A stretch of DNA of 64,000 nucleotides from Tunturibacter empetritectus (lineage in GTDB: Bacteria; Acidobacteriota; Terriglobia; Terriglobales; Acidobacteriaceae). The notes below the pieces were generated by a model. The model did not search any database. It saw only the letters and a list, made by a program, of their open reading frames with translations, and was not told the origin of the DNA. The stretch lies in NCBI RefSeq assembly GCF_040358985.1, contig NZ_CP132932.1, positions 1,302,001 through 1,366,000 on the forward strand. Reading direction: 5' to 3'. Shown one piece after another: positions 25,250-34,471 of the stretch; the stretch's first letter is position 1, and the number at the start of each line of letters is the position of its first letter. The position numbers and the translations under genes were made by a program.

Positions 25250-26470
25250 CTACGTCTCGCGACCAGCCTGCCCTTGCTGCTCAGTTGCATCGTTCAGCCT
25301 TACCTTTACGTCGACCCGTTTGCGCCCGCGGAAGACTGTAAGTGTCACCTCGTCGCCCGCTTTATGCGAGTTCATCACTGCCGCCAGATCCTGCGCGTTG
25401 GTGATCTCCTGTCCGTCCATCGCGACGATCAGATCGCCGCCCAGCATCACGGGTATGTTTCCCTGGTAGGCCCTTTGAGTTCCCCCGTGCAGCCCGGCTT
25501 TCTCCGCTGCGCCGCCTGGCAGGACACGCTCGATCAACAACCCATAGTCAGCCGCCAGACCGATCTGTTGCGCAACCTCCGGACCAATCTCCAGCGTGGC
25601 GATGTCGAGCGACGGACGACGGATTCGACCGTATTTCGCGAAGTCTGCGATGACAGCTTTGGCCGTATTGACCGGGATAGCAAAACCAATACCAGCCGAC
25701 TGATCAACGCCATTCGAAGCAATGAGAGTGGTGATCCCGATGACCTCGCCGCGGGAGTTGAGCAGTGGGCCGCCGGAGTTGCCTGGGTTGACGCTGGCGT
25801 CGGTCTGAATCGCGTCTTCAATGGGATTGTTGTTGGGCCCGCGAATCGACCGAATCGCCGAGATGATTCCGCGTGTCATGGTGCCGGACAAGCCGAACGG
25901 ATTGCCGATGGCGTAGACGCGCTGACCCACGGTGAGGCTCTGCGACTCTGCGAGCGTTGCCGGCTGAAGGTTAGGAGCATTGTTGATCAGAAGCAGAGCG
26001 AGATCATGTCCTTTATCCACGCCAACGACGGTAGCCTTGTACTTGTGCTTGTCAGAGAGCGTGACCTCGACGCGTTGGGCGTTGTCGATGACGTGGTTGT
26101 TGGTGAGGATGTGTCCCTGCTTGTCCAGAATGAATCCGGAGCCTTGCCCCTGCTGCGGAACCGGGCCGTAAAAGAAGTCCATCGCGATCGCTGTGGAAGT
26201 GATGTTGACCACCGACGGCAAAGCCTTCTTGTAGACCGCAATATTCTGCTGCTCCTCGGTGTCGTACGCGGGCGCGGCATGGGCCTCGGTCAGCTCGAAG
26301 GTTCCCAGCGGGCCATTCACGGCTGCAGTATTCGTCGCAGGCAGTGATGCGGAGGGCGCTGCGGCACGATGGAGCCAGGGCGAAGCGGCTCCTGTCGACC
26401 AGACGTGCGTGGTCAGGTAGTAAAAGCCGGAGAGAAGAAGGACCACAAGGAGAACGGGGCGCAGTTTCAT
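25250..26470 (-). CDS. HtrA/DegP-like trypsin-type serine protease with PDZ domain
   Basis: A 406-residue envelope protease. An N-terminal hydrophobic segment (VLLVVLLLSGFYYL) acts as signal anchor, followed by a low-complexity Ala/Pro linker. The catalytic triad is His126 (LTNNHVID), Asp156 (KGHDLAL) and Ser232 (VNPGNSGGPL). One PDZ domain occupies the C-terminal third (GPEVAQQIGLAADYGLLIE and GGDLIVAMDGQEI). Such proteases degrade or refold damaged periplasmic proteins. The ATG at 26470 starts at the positively charged N-region (MKLRP); an upstream start is less likely. It is convergent with purN. Confidence 0.92.
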   Translation of the reverse strand: MKLRPVLLVVLLLSGFYYLTTHVWSTGAASPWLHRAAAPSASLPATNTAAVNGPLGTFELTEAHAAPAYDTEEQQNIAVYKKALPSVVNITSTAIAMDFFYGPVPQQGQGSGFILDKQGHILTNNHVIDNAQRVEVTLSDKHKYKATVVGVDKGHDLALLLINNAPNLQPATLAESQSLTVGQRVYAIGNPFGLSGTMTRGIISAIRSIRGPNNNPIEDAIQTDASVNPGNSGGPLLNSRGEVIGITTLIASNGVDQSAGIGFAIPVNTAKAVIADFAKYGRIRRPSLDIATLEIGPEVAQQIGLAADYGLLIERVLPGGAAEKAGLHGGTQRAYQGNIPVMLGGDLIVAMDGQEITNAQDLAAVMNSHKAGDEVTLTVFRGRKRVDVKVRLNDATEQQGQAGRET

Positions 26471-26710
26471 CGTGAGCACGACCTGATCTTTCAAATAGCC
26501 GGTTGCGAAAGACCGACACATCTTATTGTATCGAGCCGCGCGCCCTGCTGCTCGGGCGGCGTATAGTCGCGGATCCTATCGAAGCGATTCAGATGATTGT
26601 CAGAACAGTGGGACTACGAACCGAATTCGTCCCACTTTTTGGAGAGCATCGGGCACCCAATCGGTCGTGCTCCCGCCCTCTTTGCTGGACAGGGCTAAGT
26701 CTCGACCTTC

Positions 26711-27259
26711 TCACACCATTCGCTGCAGCCGATTGAGTGCCGAGGGCTTGATACGCGGCGCATGGAGGAAGTTCTCGCGTTCGGGCAGGCGTTTGGTCTG
26801 CACCTCCCAGGGCTCCTCCCTGACCTTTACCGGACCGGCCCACGATTCGGCTTCGAGGTCGACGCTGTCGATGCTTGCGCGACCTACCAGCGAGCGGTCA
26901 GTGCGATCGAGCCGATCGGATCCATCGCCGCGCTCAAGCCACTCCGTACGCTCGGAGCGTTCCGGACGGACGATCCCCTCTACCTCTTTTCTCTTCGCCA
27001 CAACCTCAATATCTTCCAACGCAGGCTCGGCGTCCTGATCGCTGCTATGAACGGCGGCCATCAACGAAGCCATGAAGTTTGCCATCATGCGCTGCGCACA
27101 CTTCTGTCCGCACAGGTGCTTGGCGCCCTTGCGCGAATTCTTGGGCGACTCCCAGCCACGAACTTTCAACTCCCCGTCCTGCTCGTAAGCGACGAACCAG
27201 TAGTTACTCGTCTGCTTCTCTGCTGCACAGATATCGCAATTGATAGCTTGCCGGATCAT
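26711..27259 (-). CDS. Hypothetical protein with a CxxC...CxxxC zinc-finger-like head
   Basis: A 182-residue soluble protein. The first 60 residues contain CDICAAEK and CGQKCAQRM, a four-cysteine arrangement plausible for one zinc ion, with FVAYEQDGELKVRGW between. The rest is highly charged and low in complexity (repeated ER, DR and SER/TER units) and likely disordered. I do not recognise the family. GGAGACGGGCAG precedes the ATG. It is not in an obvious operon: it is upstream of the htrA-like gene on the same strand with about 240 bases between. A regulatory or nucleic-acid-binding role is only a guess. Confidence 0.65.
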   Translation of the reverse strand: MIRQAINCDICAAEKQTSNYWFVAYEQDGELKVRGWESPKNSRKGAKHLCGQKCAQRMMANFMASLMAAVHSSDQDAEPALEDIEVVAKRKEVEGIVRPERSERTEWLERGDGSDRLDRTDRSLVGRASIDSVDLEAESWAGPVKVREEPWEVQTKRLPERENFLHAPRIKPSALNRLQRMV

Positions 27260-27408
27260 CTGCCCGTCTCCTTATCCCTCGGTGAAGTGTGCCTGTCTGA
27301 CACAGTCCTTTCATCGGCAAAAGATCGAAATGCATCATCCGAGGATAGTCAATTGTTTGTTGGGTTCGACGCAGCAGGTTCCACTCTCTAAATTCAGACA
27401 AAGATCAT

Positions 27409-28065
27409 CTACGCCGCGGCTTCGAGGATCGGCCAGAGTTGATCGACCTGCCACTCCAGTTCGGGCAGCGCACCACCGTTGGTCAGTACATAGTCTGACA
27501 AAGCTGCCTTCTGCTCGTCGGAGATCTGCTGTGCCAGCCTGCGACGCGCCTCCGCTTCGAACTCCGTGCGTTGCTCCTCGCTGATCGACCTGCCGGCGGA
27601 AGACCGAGCGACAAATCGTGCGACCTTCACCTCCTCTGGAGCCGTCACTAAGATGATCCTGTCGAAACGACTTTGCCAGCGCGAACCATCTGCGGCACCG
27701 TAGTGCGTCTCGAAGATCAGCGCTGACTCCACCATCACGACGGCGTGAGGATTCTTGTGAAAGATTGTTTCGGTCAACTCCATCTGGCGCGCAATCACAA
27801 GAGGATGAGCGATTGCATTCAACTCTTCAACGCGGCCCTCCGTGAAGGCGATGCGTGCCAGGACAGTGCGGTCAAGTGTGCCATCGGCCAACACCACGTT
27901 GGGGCCAAAGTGCGCGACCATCCCGTCATAGATCGGCTGGCCGACCTCCATCAGCTCGCGGCCGATCGCATCCGACTGCAGGATATGCGCCCCGAGAGCT
28001 GCGAACAGGTTCGCCGCGGTTGACTTGCCGCTTCCCAGGCCGCCGGTGAGTCCAACGCGCAGCAT
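27409..28065 (-). CDS. coaE: Dephospho-CoA kinase
   Basis: A 218-residue kinase performing the last step of coenzyme A synthesis, phosphorylating the 3'-hydroxyl of dephospho-CoA. The Walker A loop is VGLTGGLGSGKST at residues 4-16; ILQSDAIGRELM carries the acidic substrate-binding residues, and the lid region with RF-ARS-AGR follows near residue 150. It begins only five bases after the folD stop on the same strand, so folD-coaE form an operon. Confidence 0.94.
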   Translation of the reverse strand: MLRVGLTGGLGSGKSTAANLFAALGAHILQSDAIGRELMEVGQPIYDGMVAHFGPNVVLADGTLDRTVLARIAFTEGRVEELNAIAHPLVIARQMELTETIFHKNPHAVVMVESALIFETHYGAADGSRWQSRFDRIILVTAPEEVKVARFVARSSAGRSISEEQRTEFEAEARRRLAQQISDEQKAALSDYVLTNGGALPELEWQVDQLWPILEAAA

Positions 28066-28070
28066 CGTGG

Positions 28071-29018
28071 CTACTTGCTCCCCCGCGAGATTCCCCGGCG
28101 CAGCTTCGCCGCAGCTACCGTGTTCTGCATCAACATCGCTATGGTCAGCGCGCCGACTCCACCCGGGACCGGGGTGTACGCGCCCGACACCGCAAAGGCA
28201 GCCGGATGAATGTCCCCGACGACGACCGATCCGCGTTTGGCAAAAGTTGCCGCCCGGGCCGGATCGCCCGGGAAGAACTCTTCCACCTCGGCGGCTTCGG
28301 TGATGCGATTGATTCCGACGTCTATTAGCGTCGCGCCCGGCTTGACCATCTTCGAGGTAATAAACCCCGGCCGACCAATCGCTGCTACGAGAAGATCAGC
28401 CTCGCGGGTGAAGCTACCGAGGTCGACCGTTTTGCTGTGGCATACAGTCACCGTGGCAGAGGCATTTAGCAACATCACCGCCGTCGGTTTGCCTACGATA
28501 TCCGAGCGCCCCACGACGACCGCGTTCTGGCCTGCGATTGGCAATCCGCTCCGCCGCAAAATCTCGAGGATGCCCGCAGGTGTGCATGGAGCCAGCCCCG
28601 CCTGACCGCTCTGCAACCGGCCCATGTTCACGGGGTGAAATCCATCCACGTCTTTGTCCGGAGAGACAGCCTCGAGGAGCCGCTTGGTGTCCACGTGCTT
28701 CGGCAGCGGAAGCTGGATCAGGATTCCGTCGATGTCATCGCGGGCATTCAAAGCCGCGACCAGCGCCAGCATCTCGTCAGTCGTGATGCTCTCCGGTGGT
28801 GTGATCATCTCGCTGAAGATTCCCAACTCGCTGCAGGTCTTCACTTTGGTTCGGACGTAAATCTGTGACGCAGGCTCTTCGCCGACCAAAATCACCGCCA
28901 GCCCAGGAGTGATCCCGCGAGCCGAGAGAGCTCGGACTTCGGCTGCGACCTCGGCCTTGATCCGGGTGGCGATGGCGACGCCGTCCAAAAGCGCCGGAGT
29001 TCTCTTTATCTCATCCAT
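28071..29018 (-). CDS. folD: Bifunctional methylenetetrahydrofolate dehydrogenase/cyclohydrolase FolD
   Basis: A 315-residue enzyme interconverting methylene-, methenyl- and formyl-tetrahydrofolate with NADP. Motifs: VGEEPASQIYVRTKVKTCSELGI with the catalytic Tyr and Lys, DGILIQLPLPKHVD, the NADP-binding VVVGRSDIVGKPTAVML and the C-terminal PVPGGVGALTIAMLM. The ATG at 29018 opens at the usual N-terminus (MDEIKRTPALLDG); the frame extends further but without family support. It supplies formyl groups used by PurN upstream in this window, and is followed by coaE. Confidence 0.95.
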   Translation of the reverse strand: MDEIKRTPALLDGVAIATRIKAEVAAEVRALSARGITPGLAVILVGEEPASQIYVRTKVKTCSELGIFSEMITPPESITTDEMLALVAALNARDDIDGILIQLPLPKHVDTKRLLEAVSPDKDVDGFHPVNMGRLQSGQAGLAPCTPAGILEILRRSGLPIAGQNAVVVGRSDIVGKPTAVMLLNASATVTVCHSKTVDLGSFTREADLLVAAIGRPGFITSKMVKPGATLIDVGINRITEAAEVEEFFPGDPARAATFAKRGSVVVGDIHPAAFAVSGAYTPVPGGVGALTIAMLMQNTVAAAKLRRGISRGSK

Positions 29019-29362
29019 ACATCTTTCATGGTATCGCGCTCCCCCGCATCTCCGACGATAAGATAGTTCCGTGAGCGCGCAATCCCTGCCGCCGCAGATC
29101 TGCAGTACGTTGTCTGTCCAGTGTGCCATCAGAAGCTTGGCCGCGCCGGAAATGTCATCTCGTGCACGGGAGATGCGGGTGACGCTATCCGGTGATCGAA
29201 GGATCTCCCGTACTGCTTGCGAACCGCACTCTCTGCTGGGAGCGCCTCAAGGAAACTTTCCAGGCCATCTTTTCGTAAAGTCCTCTGACGATAGGTCGAT
29301 ATATGACGTCTAACACTTTGGGTAAGCTGACGGCGAACACACGCCGAGCAGGAGAAGAACAA
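29019..29362. other. Divergent intergenic region, about 345 bases
   Basis: It lies between folD (minus) and the 82-residue gene (plus). It must carry both promoters; TACCAT lies nine bases before the folD ATG on the minus strand and is a possible -10. Frames crossing this stretch on either strand show no domain character. No RNA or repeat is recognised. Confidence 0.4.
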
Positions 29363-29611
29363 ATGACAAAGGCTAAGGGTGCCCACGTCGAAAAGTTCGC
29401 TGAGGCCGATCTCTCCGGATTGCGGGAAGATCTGATGAAGTCGGGTCTCGACTCCTGGCAGGCCGCCGATCTCATCAGCAGCTTTCTTGTCGCGCGCGGT
29501 TACGGGGTCTCCACGCAGGATGCTCGCAAAGCGGCCTTCCGGATGGAGGCTATCAGCTGCTCCCTGCCCTGCCTCCAAGAGGAGTTGGAGAAGATCGCGC
29601 AGCTGATGTGA
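29363..29611 (+). CDS. Hypothetical protein, 82 aa
   Basis: A small soluble helical protein starting at ATG 29363, with AGGAGAAG six bases before it; the frame extends upstream to 29303 but without a ribosome-binding site. It reads MTKAKGAHVEKFAEADLSGL and continues with LISSFLVARGYGVS and two cysteines near the C-terminus (SCSLPC). It looks like a conserved small protein but I cannot name the family. It is 60 bases upstream of the DUF3052-type gene on the same strand, so co-transcription is possible. Confidence 0.65.
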   Translation: MTKAKGAHVEKFAEADLSGLREDLMKSGLDSWQAADLISSFLVARGYGVSTQDARKAAFRMEAISCSLPCLQEELEKIAQLM

Positions 29612-29673
29612 GGTATGACGTCAGGGCGATGGCCTAAAATCCTTTGCAACACAGCGCGAACCCGCGAAAGCCC

Positions 29674-30450
29674 ATGAAGATCGTCAGACTTCTCTCCTGG
29701 CACGAAGACGTTATGACAAAGGCGGCGGCGCTGAAACGCCGTGGCCTGAAGATCGACGCCTCTCCTCTGATCAGAACCTCAGCAGTTGTCGGTGAGCTTG
29801 CCCATCTCAACCCTGCCGTGCTCATCTTCGATCTGGACAAACTTCCATCGCGCTCCCGTGAGATCGCTCTAATTCTTCGCTCCAGCAGATCCGCACACCA
29901 TATACCGATTCTCTTCGCAGGCGGATCGCCCGAAAGAACTGAACGAATCCGCGTAGAAAATCCCGACGCCAGTTACGCCTCCTGGTCCGAAGTTCCTGGC
30001 GCCCTCGCCGCACTCCTTGCTCATCCACCGGTCACTCCGGCTGTCGCCCCACCACGCGACTTCTCGGCGACACCCCTGCTAAAAAAATTAGGAATCAATA
30101 CGAGCATGGAGGTAGCTCTAATCGCCGCCCCGGATGGCTTCGAAGAGCTGCTAGGCGATCTCCCGGAAAACACCGCACTACTCTCGCGCCTGCGCCCCAC
30201 CACAAGTCTCGCGCTGTGTTTTACCCGCTCACTCGAAGACCTGTCCTCCACACTGGATCTCCTGACACTTCGTCTCCCCAGGCCAGCATCCGTCTGGATC
30301 ATTCATCCCAAGCGCAGCGGCAAACACCACGTCGACTTCAACCAGAATCATGTACGCGATGCGTCCCTCACGGCAGGTCTGGTCGACTACAAGGTCTGCT
30401 CCATCAACGAAGTCTGGTCCGCTCTAAAATTTGCCTGGCGCAAGCGTTAG
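29674..30450 (+). CDS. Pseudo-receiver domain fused to a DUF3052-like domain
   Basis: A 258-residue protein. The first half (about 1-115) resembles a response-regulator receiver: VLIFDLDKLPSRS after a core strand and HHIPILFAGG at the next strand, but the phosphoacceptor arrangement is degenerate. The second half (about 135-258) matches DUF3052: APDGFEELLGDLPE, ASVWIIHPKRSGK and the C-terminal GLVDYKVCSINEVWSALKFAWRKR, which closely follows the family's conserved end. A -10-like TAAAAT lies at 29634-29639. The role is unknown; the fusion suggests a regulatory input domain joined to this small conserved domain. Confidence 0.72.
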   Translation: MKIVRLLSWHEDVMTKAAALKRRGLKIDASPLIRTSAVVGELAHLNPAVLIFDLDKLPSRSREIALILRSSRSAHHIPILFAGGSPERTERIRVENPDASYASWSEVPGALAALLAHPPVTPAVAPPRDFSATPLLKKLGINTSMEVALIAAPDGFEELLGDLPENTALLSRLRPTTSLALCFTRSLEDLSSTLDLLTLRLPRPASVWIIHPKRSGKHHVDFNQNHVRDASLTAGLVDYKVCSINEVWSALKFAWRKR

Positions 30451-30528
30451 CCCGTCGTGCCTGATCCCCTTCACCACCTAAAACACCTGCGCTACCTCAT
30501 CTAAATATTCTTCGGCCATCTCACAAGG

Positions 30529-30534
30529 CATAAT
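30529..30534 (+). promoter_or_regulatory. Probable -10 element of ppc
   Basis: CATAAT ends six bases before the ppc ATG and no Shine-Dalgarno is present, consistent with a leaderless transcript. Confidence 0.4.
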
Positions 30535-30540
30535 CAAAGC

Positions 30541-33477
30541 ATGTCGTCTCTCTGGTCTCCAACCGACTGGCCCCAGCGCCTCGCCGAACTCCAGGCTCCA
30601 ACTGGTGAGTTGAAAGAAGCTCCTCTGCGTCGCGACGTCCGTTCTCTCGGTATGTTGCTCGGCGAGGTGTTACGCGAGCAGGCCGGTGAGCCTCTCTACG
30701 AGGCCGTCGAGGCGCTTCGCCGCATTGCAATCGCCCGTCGCGAAGCAGAGGCCCCGCAAACCGGAGCTGCCGACCAAGCCGCCGCCACCGCCCATCTTCA
30801 GCAGGCGCTCGCCCGCGTCCACACGCTTGACCTTCCCGCTGCCTATCAGCTGGCCCGCGCCTTCGGCTTCTACTTCGAGCTCATCAACCTCGCCGAGACC
30901 AACCATCGCAAGCGGCGGCGCCTCTCCTTGCAGCTCAATCAGAATGCCAGCGCATCCGGCTCTATCCAACGTGGCGATCTGCGCGGAACTCTTCGTCGTC
31001 TGCGCCAGGCTGGCGTTACCACCGAACAGGTGCACGCTCTGCTGACTCGCATCTGCGTCTCCCCGGTCTTCACCGCACATCCCACCGAGGTCGCCCGGCG
31101 CAGCGTCATGTTCAAGCGCCGCCGCATCTCCGATCTGCTCGAGCAGCTCGACCGCATCCCCGTCCCCGAACCCCACCTCGAATCTCTTGAACGCGACCTG
31201 CTGGCCGAGATCACCGCACTCTGGCAGACTGATGACGTGCGCAGCGCCCGCCCCACAGTGCTCGACGAGATCCGCATGGCGCTCGACTACTACGAGTCCA
31301 GCCTCTTCGACACCCTCCCCGTCCTCTACTCCGAAGTCGCCACCGCGCTCGCCGCTGAATACCCCAGCGAGAAAAGCTTCAGTTCAGTTACAAATAGACC
31401 CGAACAAGACAAATCCTCAACGACTCAATCCTGTATTGCCGATCTTCCCTTGCTGATCCGCTTCGGTTCCTGGATCGGCGGCGACCGGGATGGCAATCCC
31501 TTCGTCACTCCCCAGGCGACTCGTGACGCCCTCGCGATGGCTCGCACGCTCCTGTTCACGCACTATCGACGCCGCCTTCAGAACGTCTTCGAACAGCTTG
31601 CAAGCTCCACCCAGCAGGTTCCCGTCTCCAACGAACTAAGCGCGCTGCTCGACTGTTACCTCAGCCAACTTCGCACCGCTGGTCAGAGCGCCCTGGGCGA
31701 ACGCTTCCCTCACGAGTCCATCCGGCTCCTCATCGCCTGCATCATGATGCGGTTGGGAGCAACTCCCCAATCCGCCGTTCCCGTTCCAGCCAATCCCGCG
31801 CTCAAGCCCTACACCCGCGCCTCCGAGATGCTCTCCGATCTGACCATCCTTCGTGATTCGCTGATCGGCAACAGCGGTCCGCGACTCGCCGAGATGCTGA
31901 TCGATCCGCTGCTGATAGAGGTTCGCACCTACGGACTGCACCTGCAGACGCTGGACATCCGCCAACACGCCCGCGTCCACGCCGCCGCCGTCGCCGAGGT
32001 CTCGGCATGGTGCCCTTCCAACTCGACTGACTCCCTGAACCTTCCGTCATCTCTCAGTGAGCAGACCGCCGAGGTCCTCGACACCTTCCGCACAATCGCT
32101 GAGCTCAAACAAACGTACTCTCCGGAGTCCATCCGGCAGTACGTTATCAGTGGTGCAACCAGCGCCGAAGATGTACTCCAGGTGATCTGGCTTGCGCGTC
32201 TCGGCGGCGTCAGAGTGGAAGGCACAGCCCCGGCTGCAAATGGAAGAGTAGACGATCCTGGCCTCCAACCTGTCCCCCTCTTTGAGTCTATCGAGGATCT
32301 TCAGAATGCCCCGGCAATCATGCGCAAGCTCTGGACGAGCGATGTCTACAAGCCACTGCTCGCAAGCTGGAATCGACACCAGGAAGTCATGCTCGGCTAC
32401 TCCGACTCCAACAAGGACGGCGGCATGATCACAAGTACGTGGGAGATATGGAAGGCCCACCGAGCACTCCACGAGGTCGCTCGCGAGTGCAACGTGACGT
32501 TGCGTCTGTTCCACGGTCGCGGCGGCACCGTCGGTCGCGGTGGTGGACCGACGCACCGCGCCATCTTCGCTCAGCCTGTCGACAGCTTCACCGGCGAACT
32601 TCGCATCACCGAGCAGGGAGAGGTCCTCAACTGGAAGTACTCCGACGTAGTGCTCGCCGAGCGCAATCTCGAGCTGATGATCGCCGCAAGCCTCGACGCA
32701 CTGGCCCGCCCCGATGCAGCGCTGCAGCGTGGCGCGGAGACTCCCCATCTCACCGGCGAGATCCTTCCCGCATGGGAGGCCACGCTCGACGAGCTTTCGG
32801 CTACCTCCTACGAGTTCTACCGCAAACACATCGTCGACAGCGCCGACACGTTTACCTACTTCGAGCAATCCACTCCCGTCGCGGAGCTTGAACACGCCCG
32901 CCTCGGCTCACGCCCCGCTAAACGGAGCGGTAAAAAATCCATGGCCGATCTGCGTGCTATTCCATGGGTCTTCGGCTGGATGCAGTCGCGGCAGCTTGTT
33001 CCTGCCTACTTCGGCGTCGGCCACGCGCTTCATCAATTCATTCAATCCAAACCCGACGGCCTCGCGCAGCTTCAAACTATGGCCCGCGCCTTCCCTCTCT
33101 TTCTCGATATCATGCGTAACGTCGAGATGGCGCTTGCGAAGGCAGACTTCGGGATCGCCCGCCTCTACGCGTCACTGGTCGAAGACGAAGCCCTGCGCGA
33201 CCGCGTCTTTACTACCCTCGAAGCTGAGTTCAACCTGACCCACCGCATGATTCTCGAGATCACGCAGCAAAAGTCGCTCCTCGAAACCAACCCTGTTCTC
33301 GAGCGCTCCATCCGGCTGCGCAATCCCTATGTCGATCCGATGTCGCTCATACAGGTCGAACTGATGCGACGCAAACGAGCCGCTCTGAGAAAAGGAGAAC
33401 CCAATTCTCCCGAGCTGGACCGCGCCATCTCCGCAACCATCAACGGCATCAGCGCCGGCCTCCGCAATACCGGCTGA
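30541..33477 (+). CDS. ppc: Phosphoenolpyruvate carboxylase
   Basis: A 978-residue enzyme that carboxylates phosphoenolpyruvate with bicarbonate to oxaloacetate, refilling the TCA cycle. Signature regions: FTAHPTEVARRSVMFKRRRI (about 177-196) with the catalytic His; GSWIGGDRDGNPFVT (about 309); GYSDSNKDGGM (about 619); and FHGRGGTVGRGGGPTH (about 657), the glycine loop essential for bicarbonate chemistry. The length is slightly above the usual 880-930, with extra N-terminal and internal residues. It ends in RNTG, close to the conserved family C-terminus. It appears monocistronic. Confidence 0.96.
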   Translation: MSSLWSPTDWPQRLAELQAPTGELKEAPLRRDVRSLGMLLGEVLREQAGEPLYEAVEALRRIAIARREAEAPQTGAADQAAATAHLQQALARVHTLDLPAAYQLARAFGFYFELINLAETNHRKRRRLSLQLNQNASASGSIQRGDLRGTLRRLRQAGVTTEQVHALLTRICVSPVFTAHPTEVARRSVMFKRRRISDLLEQLDRIPVPEPHLESLERDLLAEITALWQTDDVRSARPTVLDEIRMALDYYESSLFDTLPVLYSEVATALAAEYPSEKSFSSVTNRPEQDKSSTTQSCIADLPLLIRFGSWIGGDRDGNPFVTPQATRDALAMARTLLFTHYRRRLQNVFEQLASSTQQVPVSNELSALLDCYLSQLRTAGQSALGERFPHESIRLLIACIMMRLGATPQSAVPVPANPALKPYTRASEMLSDLTILRDSLIGNSGPRLAEMLIDPLLIEVRTYGLHLQTLDIRQHARVHAAAVAEVSAWCPSNSTDSLNLPSSLSEQTAEVLDTFRTIAELKQTYSPESIRQYVISGATSAEDVLQVIWLARLGGVRVEGTAPAANGRVDDPGLQPVPLFESIEDLQNAPAIMRKLWTSDVYKPLLASWNRHQEVMLGYSDSNKDGGMITSTWEIWKAHRALHEVARECNVTLRLFHGRGGTVGRGGGPTHRAIFAQPVDSFTGELRITEQGEVLNWKYSDVVLAERNLELMIAASLDALARPDAALQRGAETPHLTGEILPAWEATLDELSATSYEFYRKHIVDSADTFTYFEQSTPVAELEHARLGSRPAKRSGKKSMADLRAIPWVFGWMQSRQLVPAYFGVGHALHQFIQSKPDGLAQLQTMARAFPLFLDIMRNVEMALAKADFGIARLYASLVEDEALRDRVFTTLEAEFNLTHRMILEITQQKSLLETNPVLERSIRLRNPYVDPMSLIQVELMRRKRAALRKGEPNSPELDRAISATINGISAGLRNTG

Positions 33478-33544
33478 GGACTCTGTAGGTCTATCTCTCA
33501 TTTTGCTGTTTCACTAGGCTTATTTTTCGTCTAGATTCGAACTC

Positions 33545-34373
33545 ATGCTGATTTTGCGTTCGCCTCTTGCTCGTTGCGCTTTTGCGTTCATTTTCTCCTG
33601 CCCGCTCTTACCATCCCTCAACGCACAATCGACCGAAGCGGACATCAAAGCCAAGCTGAAAGACAAGCCCCTCTACCCTACGCGGACTCTGGCGAGAAGA
33701 TAAATTGCACTTCGATTCCAACGGTACACTCATCGGAAAGTCCGGTAGAGTTACCTTCACGGTGTGCGGCTTCGACCTTAAGTCGGTTAAATTAAAGCCG
33801 GATAAACTCATCCTCGAAGGCCCCCGCGTCGGTCTCGAATTAGCGGACAACAAGCAAAACCGCGTTCACCTCGACTCTCCCATCCATATCGAGATAGATG
33901 CAAGCCCAAGTGGCGACTATGGACCTGCGCTTGATGCAGTCTTTGTCGATGGGCTCGATAAGCTAGTTCCATCCATGCCGTATTACTGGAAGAACTATGC
34001 GGAAAAGAACTTCCTGCCAACTTCCACCACAACAACGCCTGCAGCCACTTCGGCAGACTCTGACTCACAGTCACCGAACACGAGGCCTAGAAAGATCGGT
34101 GGTGCGATCACCCCGCCAAAGGTTGTGAGATACGTCAATCCCAATTACAACAACGTGGCAAAAGATAAAAAGTATAGCGGGACTGTCCTCATGAACTTAT
34201 GGGTAGGAAGCAACGGCGCGATAAGTCACCTTAGTGTTCGTCGGGCGTTGGGGCTTGGTATGGACGAAGATGCGATGGCCGCCGTGCAGCAGTACACCTT
34301 CGAACCAGCAAAGGAGAATGGGAAACCCGTAACGGTCGAACTCAATATTGAAACTGCCTTTTCGTTCCACTAG
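33545..34373 (+). pseudogene. TonB-like energy transducer gene with a one-base frameshift
   Basis: The ATG at 33545 opens a signal-peptide-like start (MLILRSPLARCAFAFIFSCP) reading through ADIKAKLKDKPLY to 33676, where the frame soon hits a stop. In the next frame the sequence continues logically as LRGLWREDKLHFDSNGTLIGKSG and onward to the TonB C-terminal domain (PPKVVRYVNPNYNNVAKDKK, GTVLMNLWVGSNGAISHLSV, DEDAMAAVQQYTFEPAKENGKPV) ending at 34373. One extra C in ACCCTA at 33676-33678 explains it. Repaired, it encodes about 275 residues. It may be a real pseudogene or a sequencing error. Overall an exported protein with a TonB C-terminal fold. Confidence 0.8.
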
Positions 34374-34471
34374 TGTTAGTAAAAATCTTCCACTTCGACG
34401 AAGCTCATGTCGCCACCAGTTCATCTCCTATTACGTCTCAAAAGCCTTATATGAATTGGAAGAAGACTCCA

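Noticed and set aside
25274..26347. 357-codon frame antisense to the HtrA-like gene
   Set aside because: The opposite strand has the full catalytic triad and PDZ domain; the antisense product has no recognisable character.
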